Part shown: positions 1 to 7,553 of the stretch, piece by piece
Layout: every line of letters starts with the position of its first letter
Numbering within the stretch: position 1 is the first letter of the stretch
NCBI GenBank assembly: GCA_027343965.1
Contig: DAHWJX010000005.1
Span: 1 to 24,612, forward strand
Direction of reading: 5' to 3'
DNA: 24,612 bases
From: JAKACU01 sp021821185
GTDB taxonomy: Bacteria > Bacillota > Bacilli > Alicyclobacillales > SLC66
The notes under the pieces: model-generated
Seen by the model: the letters and a program-made list of their open reading frames with translations, nothing else
Database searches by the model: none
What the model was told of the DNA's origin: nothing
Position numbers and translations under genes: made by a program

Positions 1-56
1 TCGTGTGGTGCTTGATCGTGTGGTGCTTGATCGTGTGGTGCTTGATCGTGTGGTGC
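1..56. repeat. Perfect 15-bp tandem repeat inside rsgI
   Basis: The unit TCGTGTGGTGCTTGA (plus strand) occurs three times without a mismatch at 1-15, 16-30 and 31-45, followed by an 11-base partial copy. Read on the minus strand it encodes HHTIK in frame. The array continues past the window edge, so the copy number is unknown. Identity at the DNA level suggests recent slippage expansion. Confidence 0.95.
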
Positions 57-949
57 GCGCTCGGCACACTTGGCGACACGACGTGAGTATCACCCACTTT
101 TGTATGCACATGTGCTGTACGCGGCGTATGCGACACCACAAAGTCGAGATCTTTTTGCAGGGAGGGATCCTTCGTCAACGCTTGAACCAAGGAAGTGAAT
201 TGCTTCGCCCCACCTACCGCCTTGTCCATATGGCCAAGTACCAGATCTGAGAATTTAACATGAACACCTTGACGCTTTGCTTCCACGTAAAGTGCTAAAC
301 GTCCAGCTGATATATGATAGTGTTGCGCCGCCTGTATGACATCCTTGTGCACGACAATCGCAATCACACGCATCGCCTTTTTAGGTAACGAGTGTAAAAC
401 ATCAGCTTGTACGGTTTTAAGCAAGGCAGGTACCGTAGTTTGCGACGATGCAGTAGCTCCTGCTGCAGTCACGATCACCGTTGAAGATCGCTCCATAAAC
501 CCGGCCTGTTGTACAGCGCGCAGGTACGTAGCAATCGCTTTTGACAGCTCCATACCTTGAACATGAACAGAACGTGATACTTGCGATGCAGCCGAATCAA
601 GGGCCTCAAGGGACAAGACACGATCATGCTGATTCACCGTAAATTGCACACTCGGATTAATATCCATGGTGACATAGGCAAACGGCATGGCATCAGCAGG
701 TATCACATGCCATACAGACATCCACACCAAGAAAAAGACAATAACCGCCGCCAAGCTTGATATACCCACACGCATCGTGGACCACGCGCGCTTTCCTGTT
801 CGCACCATTGCGTTGCTTTCCATGGGCAAATCCACTTCAGCACCGATACACATGCCTTTAACACGCGTTACGTGCACAAAGTTCATATCTCGAGAGAGGG
901 CAACGGCCGTGTGTTCATCGATGAATTCCATGATAACTCCGCGATTCAT
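1..949 (-). CDS. rsgI: Anti-sigma-I factor RsgI (partial, C-terminus beyond window)
   Basis: Membrane-anchored anti-sigma factor that holds SigI inactive. I translated 316 codons from the ATG at 949, with no stop before the window edge. Residues 1-50 form the cytosolic RsgI N-terminal domain, about 60-82 a single transmembrane helix, and 92-115 the extracellular motif YVTMDINPSVQFTVN with the conserved DINPS. In characterised RsgI proteins the Asn-Pro bond of this motif is cleaved autocatalytically as the first step of SigI release. The C-terminus enters a low-complexity HHTIK repeat (residues 299-316 and beyond). The start codon overlaps the sigI stop as ATGA, so translation is probably coupled. 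The identity is secure from the motif, the topology and the pairing with sigI; the full length cannot be seen. Confidence 0.93.
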   Translation of the reverse strand, partial: MNRGVIMEFIDEHTAVALSRDMNFVHVTRVKGMCIGAEVDLPMESNAMVRTGKRAWSTMRVGISSLAAVIVFFLVWMSVWHVIPADAMPFAYVTMDINPSVQFTVNQHDRVLSLEALDSAASQVSRSVHVQGMELSKAIATYLRAVQQAGFMERSSTVIVTAAGATASSQTTVPALLKTVQADVLHSLPKKAMRVIAIVVHKDVIQAAQHYHISAGRLALYVEAKRQGVHVKFSDLVLGHMDKAVGGAKQFTSLVQALTKDPSLQKDLDFVVSHTPRTAHVHTKVGDTHVVSPSVPSAHHTIKHHTIKHHTIKHHT

Positions 950-1716
950 CGTTGGTCCCCCTCTCGAACAAAGCCTTGCAACAATTCATAATCACCTAAA
1001 AGCAACACAGTGACTGCGACAATATAATGGCGTTGGCGTTCTAATGTTTTTCGGCTAACCATAACTCTATTTTGTAACTGCTTCATAGGAAGAACATGCG
1101 ACGAAACAAATGTTTGCGACAGTAAGGGGTCTTTTGCAAGTGTTCTGGCTACTGCAATGGCAGACATGCGCGCATCTTGATGTTTAGGACTCAGGGTCAT
1201 AAGGCTGTCAAACGACACCCCATATAACGATAATTCCTCTTTATATCGTTCGATTTCTTCCGCGCGCGCTTTAACTAACTCATCAGCTTCGTAGATCGCC
1301 ATCGACGCATCCACATCGACTGTATTTTGAAGATTGCCTTCTTCATCTTCTACCTCAAAGGCGCTAAACGGGCGTTCCTTTTGACGTTCATTAACCCGGA
1401 AATGATCGATCAACCTACGACGCATAACCGTTTCGGCAAAACCGATAAAACTTCCACGCTCATCTTCATAGCGATCGATGGCGTCATTCATCGCCACAAA
1501 AGCAATTTGAAATTCATCTTCAGTGTGGCTAATGGCGCGACCGCACACTTGTGCTACGACGCGATCCACGAAAGGCTGATAACTGCGAAGAAGAGTCTCG
1601 CGGGCTTCCTTATTGCCTTTTTTCGCATCAGCAAGAAGTACATCAAGCGCATCGCTTGGTGCCTTGTCGAGAGGACGCTTGCGAACAAAGGGCAATCGCA
1701 CCACGTACTTAGCCAC
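946..1716 (-). CDS. sigI: RNA polymerase sigma factor SigI
   Basis: Alternative sigma factor of the SigI family (sigma-70 region 2 plus the SigI-specific C-terminal DNA-binding region), 256 aa. Region 2 is visible at about residues 25-115, including LLRSYQPFVDRVV, DEFQIAFVAMNDAIDRYE and GSFIGFAETVMRRRLIDHFR, which match B. subtilis SigI closely. The family responds to heat in Bacillus and to polysaccharides in clostridia, so the stimulus here cannot be predicted. The start at 1716 is GTG; an equally plausible GTG at 1704 has AAAGGGTGG 8 nt upstream. The stop overlaps the rsgI start by ATGA. The gene lies 47 nt downstream of ruvB. I found no ACCCCC/CGAA-type SigI promoter there, so it may be read from the ruv operon. 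Confidence 0.93.
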   Translation of the reverse strand: MAKYVVRLPFVRKRPLDKAPSDALDVLLADAKKGNKEARETLLRSYQPFVDRVVAQVCGRAISHTEDEFQIAFVAMNDAIDRYEDERGSFIGFAETVMRRRLIDHFRVNERQKERPFSAFEVEDEEGNLQNTVDVDASMAIYEADELVKARAEEIERYKEELSLYGVSFDSLMTLSPKHQDARMSAIAVARTLAKDPLLSQTFVSSHVLPMKQLQNRVMVSRKTLERQRHYIVAVTVLLLGDYELLQGFVREGDQR

Positions 1717-1763
1717 CCTTTCTACCTATAATTCGTTGAAGCTACCTGCTTTGTGACGCAAAA

Positions 1764-2765
1764 TCAGCGTTCTTTCGGTAACATGCGACCAAAATGTGCA
1801 TAAGCTCGTTCCGTGGCTTCTCTACCGCGCGGTGTTCGCCGTAAAAGTCCTATTTGTAAGAGATACGGTTCATAGACATCTTCTACCGTCCCCGCATCTT
1901 CCCCGACAGTTGCCGATAACGTTTCAAGCCCAACTGGGCCACCGCCAAATTGATCAATAATGCCTAGCAACAAGCGCCTGTCTAGCTCATCAAGCCCGTA
2001 CGCATCCACTTGCAATTGTAAAAGGGAGTTTCTTGCACATTCGTCATCAATCGAACCATCGCCCGTCACTTGCGCAAAGTCGCGTACACGGCGCAGCAAG
2101 CGATTGGCCACACGCGGTGTCCCACGGGCCCTTCTCGCAATCTCAAGCGCACCTTCTTCTGAGATTGGCACCGATAAAATAGCCGCCGTACGAAAAACTA
2201 TACGCACCAAATCTTCTACCGGAAAATAGTTTAAATGCAGCATTACGCCAAATCGATCGCGCAATGGCGCGGACAAGAGCCCTGCACGCGTCGTCGCGCC
2301 AACCAAGGTGAAAGGTGGCAAATCTAAACGCAAAGAACGTGCCGACGGCCCTTTGCCAAGCATAATGTCAATCGCGCCATCTTCCATCGCTGGATACAGT
2401 ACCTCTTCAACCGTGCGAGGTATGCGATGAATCTCATCGATAAACAATACGTCACCCTCATCAAGTCCCGTGACAATGGCCGCAAGATCTCCCGCTCGCT
2501 CAATGGCAGGACCTGATGTCACCCGGATATTGACACCAAGTTCATTCGCAATAATATGCGCCAAGGACGTCTTGCCAAGGCCTGGCGGACCATAGAAAAG
2601 GACATGATCCAACGTTTCATTGCGAAGTTTTGCCGCATGAATAAAAACATGCAAGTTCTCTTTCACATCGTCTTGACCTATATACTCAGAAAGATAGCGA
2701 GGACGCAGAGATTCCTCTTTTGCGTCCTCGCCTGTCATTGAAAGATCCATTAATCGATCGCTCAC
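1764..2765 (-). CDS. ruvB: Holliday junction branch migration ATPase RuvB
   Basis: AAA+ motor of the RuvABC complex that drives Holliday junction branch migration in recombinational repair; 333 aa, normal for the family. Visible motifs are Walker A GPPGLGKT (59-66), Walker B LFIDEIHR (107-114), sensor 1 GATTR (156-160), the arginine-finger segment LRDRFG (168-173), sensor 2 RGTPRVANRLLRR (214-226) and a C-terminal winged helix (about 255-333). The start is GTG; an ATG five codons later is an alternative. It follows ruvA by 15 nt in the order ruvC-ruvA-ruvB. In B. subtilis ruvB is followed by queA-tgt, whereas here sigI-rsgI follows. Confidence 0.97.
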   Translation of the reverse strand: MSDRLMDLSMTGEDAKEESLRPRYLSEYIGQDDVKENLHVFIHAAKLRNETLDHVLFYGPPGLGKTSLAHIIANELGVNIRVTSGPAIERAGDLAAIVTGLDEGDVLFIDEIHRIPRTVEEVLYPAMEDGAIDIMLGKGPSARSLRLDLPPFTLVGATTRAGLLSAPLRDRFGVMLHLNYFPVEDLVRIVFRTAAILSVPISEEGALEIARRARGTPRVANRLLRRVRDFAQVTGDGSIDDECARNSLLQLQVDAYGLDELDRRLLLGIIDQFGGGPVGLETLSATVGEDAGTVEDVYEPYLLQIGLLRRTPRGREATERAYAHFGRMLPKER

Positions 2766-2780
2766 AAGATCACCATGCCT

Positions 2781-3407
2781 TTACGATTTCATAGCTCGCA
2801 AAGCCGTCTTGACCTGCTCAGAGAGCGAAAGCGCAAGTAATTCCTGTGCTATGCGTTGTAAAATAGGTGTTACTTCACGCTCCGCGTAGCCGAGACTGAC
2901 TAAGGCCTCCTGCACATCACCAAGTTCAGGTGGTAGCTGCGATGAACTTTGTAGCTTGCTTGCAGGCTGGTCCATGGTATCGTCCGATGATAAGGCAATC
3001 GACCATAGATCATCTAAACGATCTTTTAATTCAAGCACAAGTCTTTGCGCAGTCTTGGCGCCTACACCTGGAACTTTTTTTAATAACGTAAGATCCTCAT
3101 AACGAAGGGCCTTGAGAAGATCAGGAAAAGACAAATGACTGATCATTTGCAATGCAAGCTTTGGTCCGACTCCACTAGCGTTCATTAAGCGATGAAATAA
3201 CTTGCGATCATGATCAGCCAAAAAGCCAAATAGCGATATCGCATCTTCACGTACATGTTGATAAGTATATAATCTGTACGTCTGACCACGTTGTACCATG
3301 GTTAAAAGTGTCGATGGAACAAATACGCGATAACCGATGCCAGCAACTAAAACTACCACAGCGTCTTCTTCCAGCTGTTCGATGGTTCCGTCAAGAAACG
3401 CAATCAT
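2781..3407 (-). CDS. ruvA: Holliday junction DNA-binding protein RuvA
   Basis: Tetrameric junction-binding subunit that loads RuvB on Holliday junctions; 208 aa. An N-terminal OB fold (about 1-62) is followed by two helix-hairpin-helix motifs, visible as NASGVGPKLALQMI and KKVPGVGAKTAQRLVLELKDRL. A variable, Ser/Gln-rich linker (about 140-160) leads to the C-terminal domain that contacts RuvB. The ATG at 3407 overlaps the ruvC stop as ATGA, so ruvC and ruvA are translationally coupled. Confidence 0.96.
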   Translation of the reverse strand: MIAFLDGTIEQLEEDAVVVLVAGIGYRVFVPSTLLTMVQRGQTYRLYTYQHVREDAISLFGFLADHDRKLFHRLMNASGVGPKLALQMISHLSFPDLLKALRYEDLTLLKKVPGVGAKTAQRLVLELKDRLDDLWSIALSSDDTMDQPASKLQSSSQLPPELGDVQEALVSLGYAEREVTPILQRIAQELLALSLSEQVKTALRAMKS

Positions 3408-3940
3408 TTGTCACGCTTCCTTTGCACGGCGCCTGAAGTATTTAATTCAGCTTTTTGCAAGCGACGAAGGTAGGTGGAAGATTGAGCATGAGCAAGTGCA
3501 ATGGCTAACGCATCTGCTGCATCATCAGGTTTAGGAATTTCTCGTAGATTCAACAAAATGCGAACCATCTCTTGAACCTGTTTTTTGTCTGCCCGCCCGT
3601 AGCCTACAACCGCTTGCTTCACTTGCATTGGCGTATACTCGGCTTGAGCGACATTGGCCAGTTCAGCCGCCAAAACCACGACGCCTCTAGCTTCTGAAGC
3701 AGTAAATGCCGTGGTGACATTACGATTGAAAAACAACTGCTCAATAGCCACGACATCCGGGTGAAATCGTTCAATGATATCGGTCACCTTGAGATAAATA
3801 TCACGCAATCTTTCCCCTGTCATTGTGTGCGGCAACGTTTCAATGCATCCATATTCCATGGCCTGATGTCGGTTGCCCGCTGTCTCAAGAACGCCATAGC
3901 CTGTTCTTCCAAAACCCGGATCAATACCGAGAATTCGCAA
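3404..3940 (-). CDS. ruvC: Holliday junction resolvase RuvC
   Basis: Dimeric RNase H-fold endonuclease that resolves Holliday junctions by symmetric nicking. I set the start at a TTG (3940) because GGAGG lies 8 nt upstream and the protein then begins MRILGIDPGFGRTGYG, the normal RuvC N-terminus, at 178 aa. The open frame continues upstream into yebC but gives non-homologous sequence. The acidic catalytic set is complete: D7, E67 (VVAIEQLFF) and the DAAD motif D140/D143. It lies 49 nt downstream of yebC and overlaps ruvA by ATGA. An upstream GTG (V64 of the longer frame) is a weaker alternative start. Confidence 0.95.
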   Translation of the reverse strand: MRILGIDPGFGRTGYGVLETAGNRHQAMEYGCIETLPHTMTGERLRDIYLKVTDIIERFHPDVVAIEQLFFNRNVTTAFTASEARGVVVLAAELANVAQAEYTPMQVKQAVVGYGRADKKQVQEMVRILLNLREIPKPDDAADALAIALAHAQSSTYLRRLQKAELNTSGAVQRKRDK

Positions 3941-3989
3941 CGTTTGCGCCTCCACAACACAAAATTCGACATATCCTACGAGAAATCCT

Positions 3990-4739
3990 TTATTCGACGT
4001 CTGGTGCGCCATCCGTGAACGAGGCATTCGTATAAACGCTTTGCACATCATCGTGTTCTTCAAGTTTTGACAGCAACATCCCCACGTTGGCCTCATCTTC
4101 ATCAGCCACACCTGTCGTGGTTGTAGGCAAGTACTCAATATCAATACCTGAAGAAATCACACCTTGTTCTTTTAGTGCCTGATCCACCGCACTCAAATCT
4201 TCGGGGGAGGTATAGATCATGTACTCCTCATCATCCGTTTGCAAGTCGTCAGCACCCGCTTCCAAAGCGATAAGCGTCAAGTCATCTTCTGATAGATCAC
4301 TGTCCGTTCTCGGTACCGTGATGACCCCAACACGGCGAAACATCCAAAGCACACAACCGGACTCACCCAAACTACCGCCGTATTTGGAAAAAAGATGTCT
4401 CACTTCTGCAGCTGTGCGGTTACGGTTATCGGAAGATAATTCTAACAGCACAGCAACGCCACCTGCAGCGTAGCCTTCGTACATAAAATCCTCGAATTGC
4501 ACACCAGCGAGTGTTCCTGATGCTTTAGCCAAGGTTCGCGCTAAAGTATCGCTTGGAACGCTAGCCACGCGTGCCTTCTCAAGCGCCATTTTCAAATGGT
4601 AGTTGGTATCAGGATTGCTGCCGCCACGTTTTGCCGCCGCATACACATCGCGACAAAGGCGCGTAAAAAGTTGGCCGCGAGAGGCGTCCTGCTTACCTTT
4701 TCGATGAGCGATATTTTTCCATTTTGAGTGTCCAGACAT
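3990..4739 (-). CDS. yebC: YebC/PmpR-family protein
   Basis: A 249-aa member of the YebC/PmpR (TACO1-like) family with the diagnostic N-terminus MSGHSKWKNIAHRKGKQDA. Family members were long called transcriptional regulators; several bacterial and mitochondrial relatives have since been shown to act on the ribosome, easing stalling at proline-rich stretches. All three domains are recognisable: a helical N-terminal domain, a central FEDFMYEGYAAGGVAVLLE segment and an acidic C-terminal domain. The last 20 residues are divergent. The SD AAGGGGG is well placed before the ATG. Adjacency to ruvC agrees with B. subtilis, where yrbC lies near ruvAB and safA. Confidence 0.95.
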   Translation of the reverse strand: MSGHSKWKNIAHRKGKQDASRGQLFTRLCRDVYAAAKRGGSNPDTNYHLKMALEKARVASVPSDTLARTLAKASGTLAGVQFEDFMYEGYAAGGVAVLLELSSDNRNRTAAEVRHLFSKYGGSLGESGCVLWMFRRVGVITVPRTDSDLSEDDLTLIALEAGADDLQTDDEEYMIYTSPEDLSAVDQALKEQGVISSGIDIEYLPTTTTGVADEDEANVGMLLSKLEEHDDVQSVYTNASFTDGAPDVE

Positions 4740-4751
4740 GAAAAATCCCCC

Positions 4752-5591
4752 TTACATTCCCCAGTCACGGGGATAACGAAAATCAATACCCATCGTACGA
4801 CTTGATAACTTAGCAATCACAGGCATACGCCGCTTGTATTGATTGATCGTGATACGTCGTTTGATCAATTGAACAAGCTCACGATCAAACCCTTGTTCAA
4901 CCACCTCATCCACACTCATACGTTCATCCACGAGCAAATGTAAAACCGCATCCGCCAATTCATACGTAAATCCTAGCTCGCCTTCATCAGTCTGATCTTC
5001 CCACAAATCAGCAGAAGGTGGCTTTTGTTGAATCGACAAGGGTACAGACAAACTTTTGGCAACCGCCCGAATCTGGGCCTTATACAGATCGCCAATCGGA
5101 TTTAGCGCCGATGCCAAATCGCCAAATTGAGTTCCATAACCGAGCAATAGCTCAGTTTTATTACTCGTGCCTAAGGCAAGCGCACGGTAGACAACAGAGT
5201 GATCATAGATGATTGACATACGCTCGCGCGCCATTTTGTTACCGCGCCGAAGTGCAGATGAGTCCGGCTTGTCCGCAAAATAGGCATCAATTTGCGGGGT
5301 GATATCAATCGTTTTCGAAGTCAAATCAAGATCCTCAACGACACGCAATGCATCATCGATGCTGTTTTGGCTACTTAGCTTATAAGGCATAATGATCGGA
5401 TGGACATGCTCTTTACCTAATGCTTCTACCGCAAGGTATGCAACAACAGCTGAGTCAATGCCCCCTGACAAACCGAATACCACGTCGCTAAACCCAGCTT
5501 TATGTACTTCGTCCTTTAAAAAGGCCGTCAGTACTGGAATAACGCCTCGGGCCACCGCTGCTAGATTCTCGCAGATCTCTTGTGCTTGCAT
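4752..5591 (-). CDS. nadE: NAD synthetase (synthetase subunit/domain)
   Basis: Catalyses the last step of NAD biosynthesis, ATP-dependent amidation of nicotinic acid adenine dinucleotide. It is 279 aa, the size of a stand-alone synthetase domain. Motifs are the N-type ATP-pyrophosphatase loop LSGGIDSA (41-48), RERMSIIYD (122-130), GTSNKTE (141-147), GYGTQFGD (151-158) and PSADLWEDQTDEGELG (192-207). Its ATG shares one base with the stop codon of the upstream amidase gene (TAATG), so the two are probably translated together. The amidase may deliver ammonia from glutamine, as the N-terminal domain does in fused NadE. Ammonia-only use cannot be excluded from sequence. Confidence 0.95.
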   Translation of the reverse strand: MQAQEICENLAAVARGVIPVLTAFLKDEVHKAGFSDVVFGLSGGIDSAVVAYLAVEALGKEHVHPIIMPYKLSSQNSIDDALRVVEDLDLTSKTIDITPQIDAYFADKPDSSALRRGNKMARERMSIIYDHSVVYRALALGTSNKTELLLGYGTQFGDLASALNPIGDLYKAQIRAVAKSLSVPLSIQQKPPSADLWEDQTDEGELGFTYELADAVLHLLVDERMSVDEVVEQGFDRELVQLIKRRITINQYKRRMPVIAKLSSRTMGIDFRYPRDWGM

Positions 5592-6442
5592 TAGTTCACA
5601 TCTCCTAGCCCACGAGCCAATATCCGCTGTATCAGATAAGGATTTTCATCGCGCAACAAAGGTGTACGAAAACGTTCTTTACGCAACCGAGACAAATCAA
5701 GGTCGACGACAACCATACCTGGTTCATGCGTTGGAATACCTCCGATGATGTCGCCTTGCGGTCCAGCTACAAGCGAGTGACCAAAGAAAAACACACCATC
5801 TTCAAACCCTGTACGATTGACGAAAACGACATAGCATGTGAATAGTTGCGCGTATGTTCGCACGACTCGCTCCCAGAACTGTTGAGAACCGGAGTTTGGA
5901 TCACCGGACAATGCTCGTCCAGGGCCAGCTGAAGGAATAATCATCAAGTCTACGCCAGATAGTGACAGTAGATAGGGCACAGAAGGATGCCATGCGTCTT
6001 CACAAATCATCATTCCCATGCTCACGTCGTTCGTTTGAAATGCCTGTACATCGTTACCACGGGCATAGTGGCGCCCTTCCTCAAATAAACCGTACGTAGG
6101 AAGATACACCTTGCGATGAACGTGAACCACTCGTCCGGCTGATGCATAGACGGACGAGGTATAAAAGCGGTGATCTTTTGTCTCTTCGACGAAACTAAAT
6201 ACGACATCCACATCGCCACTCGCATCGATCAGTTCACAAATGTCTGGATGCTCGATCGTTCTAGCCACATCCAGTGTACTATCTTTTAACCAATATCCTG
6301 TTAGTCCTAATTCCGGAAAGACGATCAGATTGGCACCTGCGTGCCTGGCCTGCTCGATATTCGAAAGATGCATAGCAAGATTTGCCTTTACATCACTTAA
6401 CCTAGGACTCACTTGACTCAGCGCGACTTTCATCATTTGCAC
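5591..6442 (-). CDS. Nitrilase-superfamily amidase, probable glutaminase partner of NadE
   Basis: Carbon-nitrogen hydrolase of 283 aa with the intact nitrilase triad: E44 (VFPELGLTGY), K111 (HRKVYLP) and C147 (MMICEDAW). The segment around the lysine, HRKVYLPTYGLFEEGRHYARG (109-129), resembles the glutaminase domain of glutamine-dependent NAD synthetases, where HK..LPNYGVFDE.R is typical. The gene order (amidase, then synthetase) and the one-base overlap mirror the domain order of the fused enzyme. I therefore infer that it supplies ammonia to NadE. A separate omega-amidase or other amide hydrolase role remains possible. The start is GTG at 6442 with AGGGGG about 8 nt upstream; ATGs at codons 3 and 4 are alternatives. 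Confidence 0.85.
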   Translation of the reverse strand: MQMMKVALSQVSPRLSDVKANLAMHLSNIEQARHAGANLIVFPELGLTGYWLKDSTLDVARTIEHPDICELIDASGDVDVVFSFVEETKDHRFYTSSVYASAGRVVHVHRKVYLPTYGLFEEGRHYARGNDVQAFQTNDVSMGMMICEDAWHPSVPYLLSLSGVDLMIIPSAGPGRALSGDPNSGSQQFWERVVRTYAQLFTCYVVFVNRTGFEDGVFFFGHSLVAGPQGDIIGGIPTHEPGMVVVDLDLSRLRKERFRTPLLRDENPYLIQRILARGLGDVN

Positions 6443-6488
6443 TATCCAAGCCCCCTACGTGATTCACCATCCAATCGACAGTAGTATA

Positions 6489-7454
6489 TCATGAGCCAAT
6501 CCATACTCGCCTCTGTTCGATCCTTGAAGCATGTCGAACACGAATGCTTGCTTTGTGTCGCATCACTTGCGAACGATTCTCCGGGATGTCTCCGATCTCC
6601 CGCAAAAGTTGAGCCGGGAAAGCCTGTAAAGCGGATAACAGTGCCCTATGTTCTTGTGATAAGTGAGCAATGGAAGCATACGCATCAAGAAGCGGTTCTT
6701 GCCAGGCGTGTTCTGAACGAATAAAAAAAGACATGTGACCAAATATTTGATACAAATCATATACGGGCGAATCAAGACCCGCCAGATCATAATCAATCAA
6801 TTGTGCGGGACGACCCGCCTGTACCAAAATGTTATGCGGCGCCAGATCCCGATGACATAGAATACCCTTTTTGCGGTCTGCAGCAACACGCGCCTGCAGT
6901 TCGGACGCAGTTACGTGACGAAGCACCTGTTGCGCTGTGCGCCGCCAAGTATCCCATTCGCGATCACTGATACCCACCAAATAACCCCGCTGCACTACGT
7001 CACTCGCTCGCTGTAGCCGATACGATAATTTCTGAAAAATGGTTGGTGTAAATTGTAATGCATATGGAATTCGCACGCGCATTTGATGAAGTCGTGCCAC
7101 CGCTTTGACAGCCTGAACGCGATCGGCGGCTGATGAAAAATCTGCATGATGGCCTGAAACCCATGGTTCCATGGTAATCATCATATTGTCGTATACAGAA
7201 AATAGATTGCCTTCTTTATTTTCGAGATAACCAACGCCAAACCCCGCATCCGCTAGATCACTCTTTACCATGGCTAAAGCGCTAAGTCGTTCAGTAGTAA
7301 CTCCCTGATGACCATCATACCGCTTGAACATCCACTTTCCGCAATCTGTCACAAGGCCAACCACACTGCGCATAGGCAGTACCGCCTTAATCTTTACGCC
7401 ATACATTCGTTCAATCCACTCATATAGCTCATTGGTCATCCAGTTCGATTCCAC
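6489..7454 (-). CDS. CotS/YsxE-family spore coat kinase-like protein
   Basis: A 321-aa aminoglycoside-phosphotransferase/choline-kinase-fold protein of the CotS family (CotS, YsxE, YutH, CotI), whose characterised members sit in the spore coat. The kinase signatures look intact: a candidate ATP-binding lysine K44 (WMFKRY), catalytic loop HRDLAPHNIL (201-210) and metal-binding DYD (221-223, LIDYDLAG). It may thus be an active kinase, with unknown substrate. I chose the GTG at 7454 because AGGTG lies 9 nt upstream; the frame is open to a GTG at 7466, and the ATG at 7439 is a third option. It lies directly downstream of safA, which supports a coat role. Confidence 0.83.
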   Translation of the reverse strand: MESNWMTNELYEWIERMYGVKIKAVLPMRSVVGLVTDCGKWMFKRYDGHQGVTTERLSALAMVKSDLADAGFGVGYLENKEGNLFSVYDNMMITMEPWVSGHHADFSSAADRVQAVKAVARLHQMRVRIPYALQFTPTIFQKLSYRLQRASDVVQRGYLVGISDREWDTWRRTAQQVLRHVTASELQARVAADRKKGILCHRDLAPHNILVQAGRPAQLIDYDLAGLDSPVYDLYQIFGHMSFFIRSEHAWQEPLLDAYASIAHLSQEHRALLSALQAFPAQLLREIGDIPENRSQVMRHKASIRVRHASRIEQRRVWIGS

Positions 7455-7481
7455 GTCTAGCACCACCTGCCGCCATCTTTT

Positions 7482-7520
7482 GCCGCTTCTGATATCAGGG
7501 TATCCTTGATCAGAAGCGGC
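7482..7520 (-). other. Intergenic hairpin between safA and the cotS-family gene
   Basis: A perfect 12-bp inverted repeat: GCCGCTTCTGAT (7482-7493) and ATCAGAAGCGGC (7509-7520), with a 15-nt loop that could extend the stem further. In the minus-strand transcript it is followed by AAAAGATGG, not a T run, so it is not a canonical terminator for the operon. It may protect or process the mRNA, or reduce read-through into the kinase-like gene. Confidence 0.7.
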
Positions 7521-7553
7521 AACAGTTCGTCATACGTTAGAAAGCGAATTGAC

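Noticed and set aside
1..56. Tandem repeat as a CRISPR array or origin iterons
   Set aside because: The 15-bp units are contiguous with no spacers and are in frame with rsgI (HHTIK), so they are a coding repeat.
1717..1763. SigI-dependent autoregulatory promoter before sigI
   Set aside because: A CGAA is present but no ACCCCC-like -35 occurs at the proper spacing.
3941..4144. N-terminal extension of RuvC upstream of the TTG start
   Set aside because: The extra 68 residues overlap yebC in another frame and do not resemble RuvC, and the TTG start has a well-spaced GGAGG.
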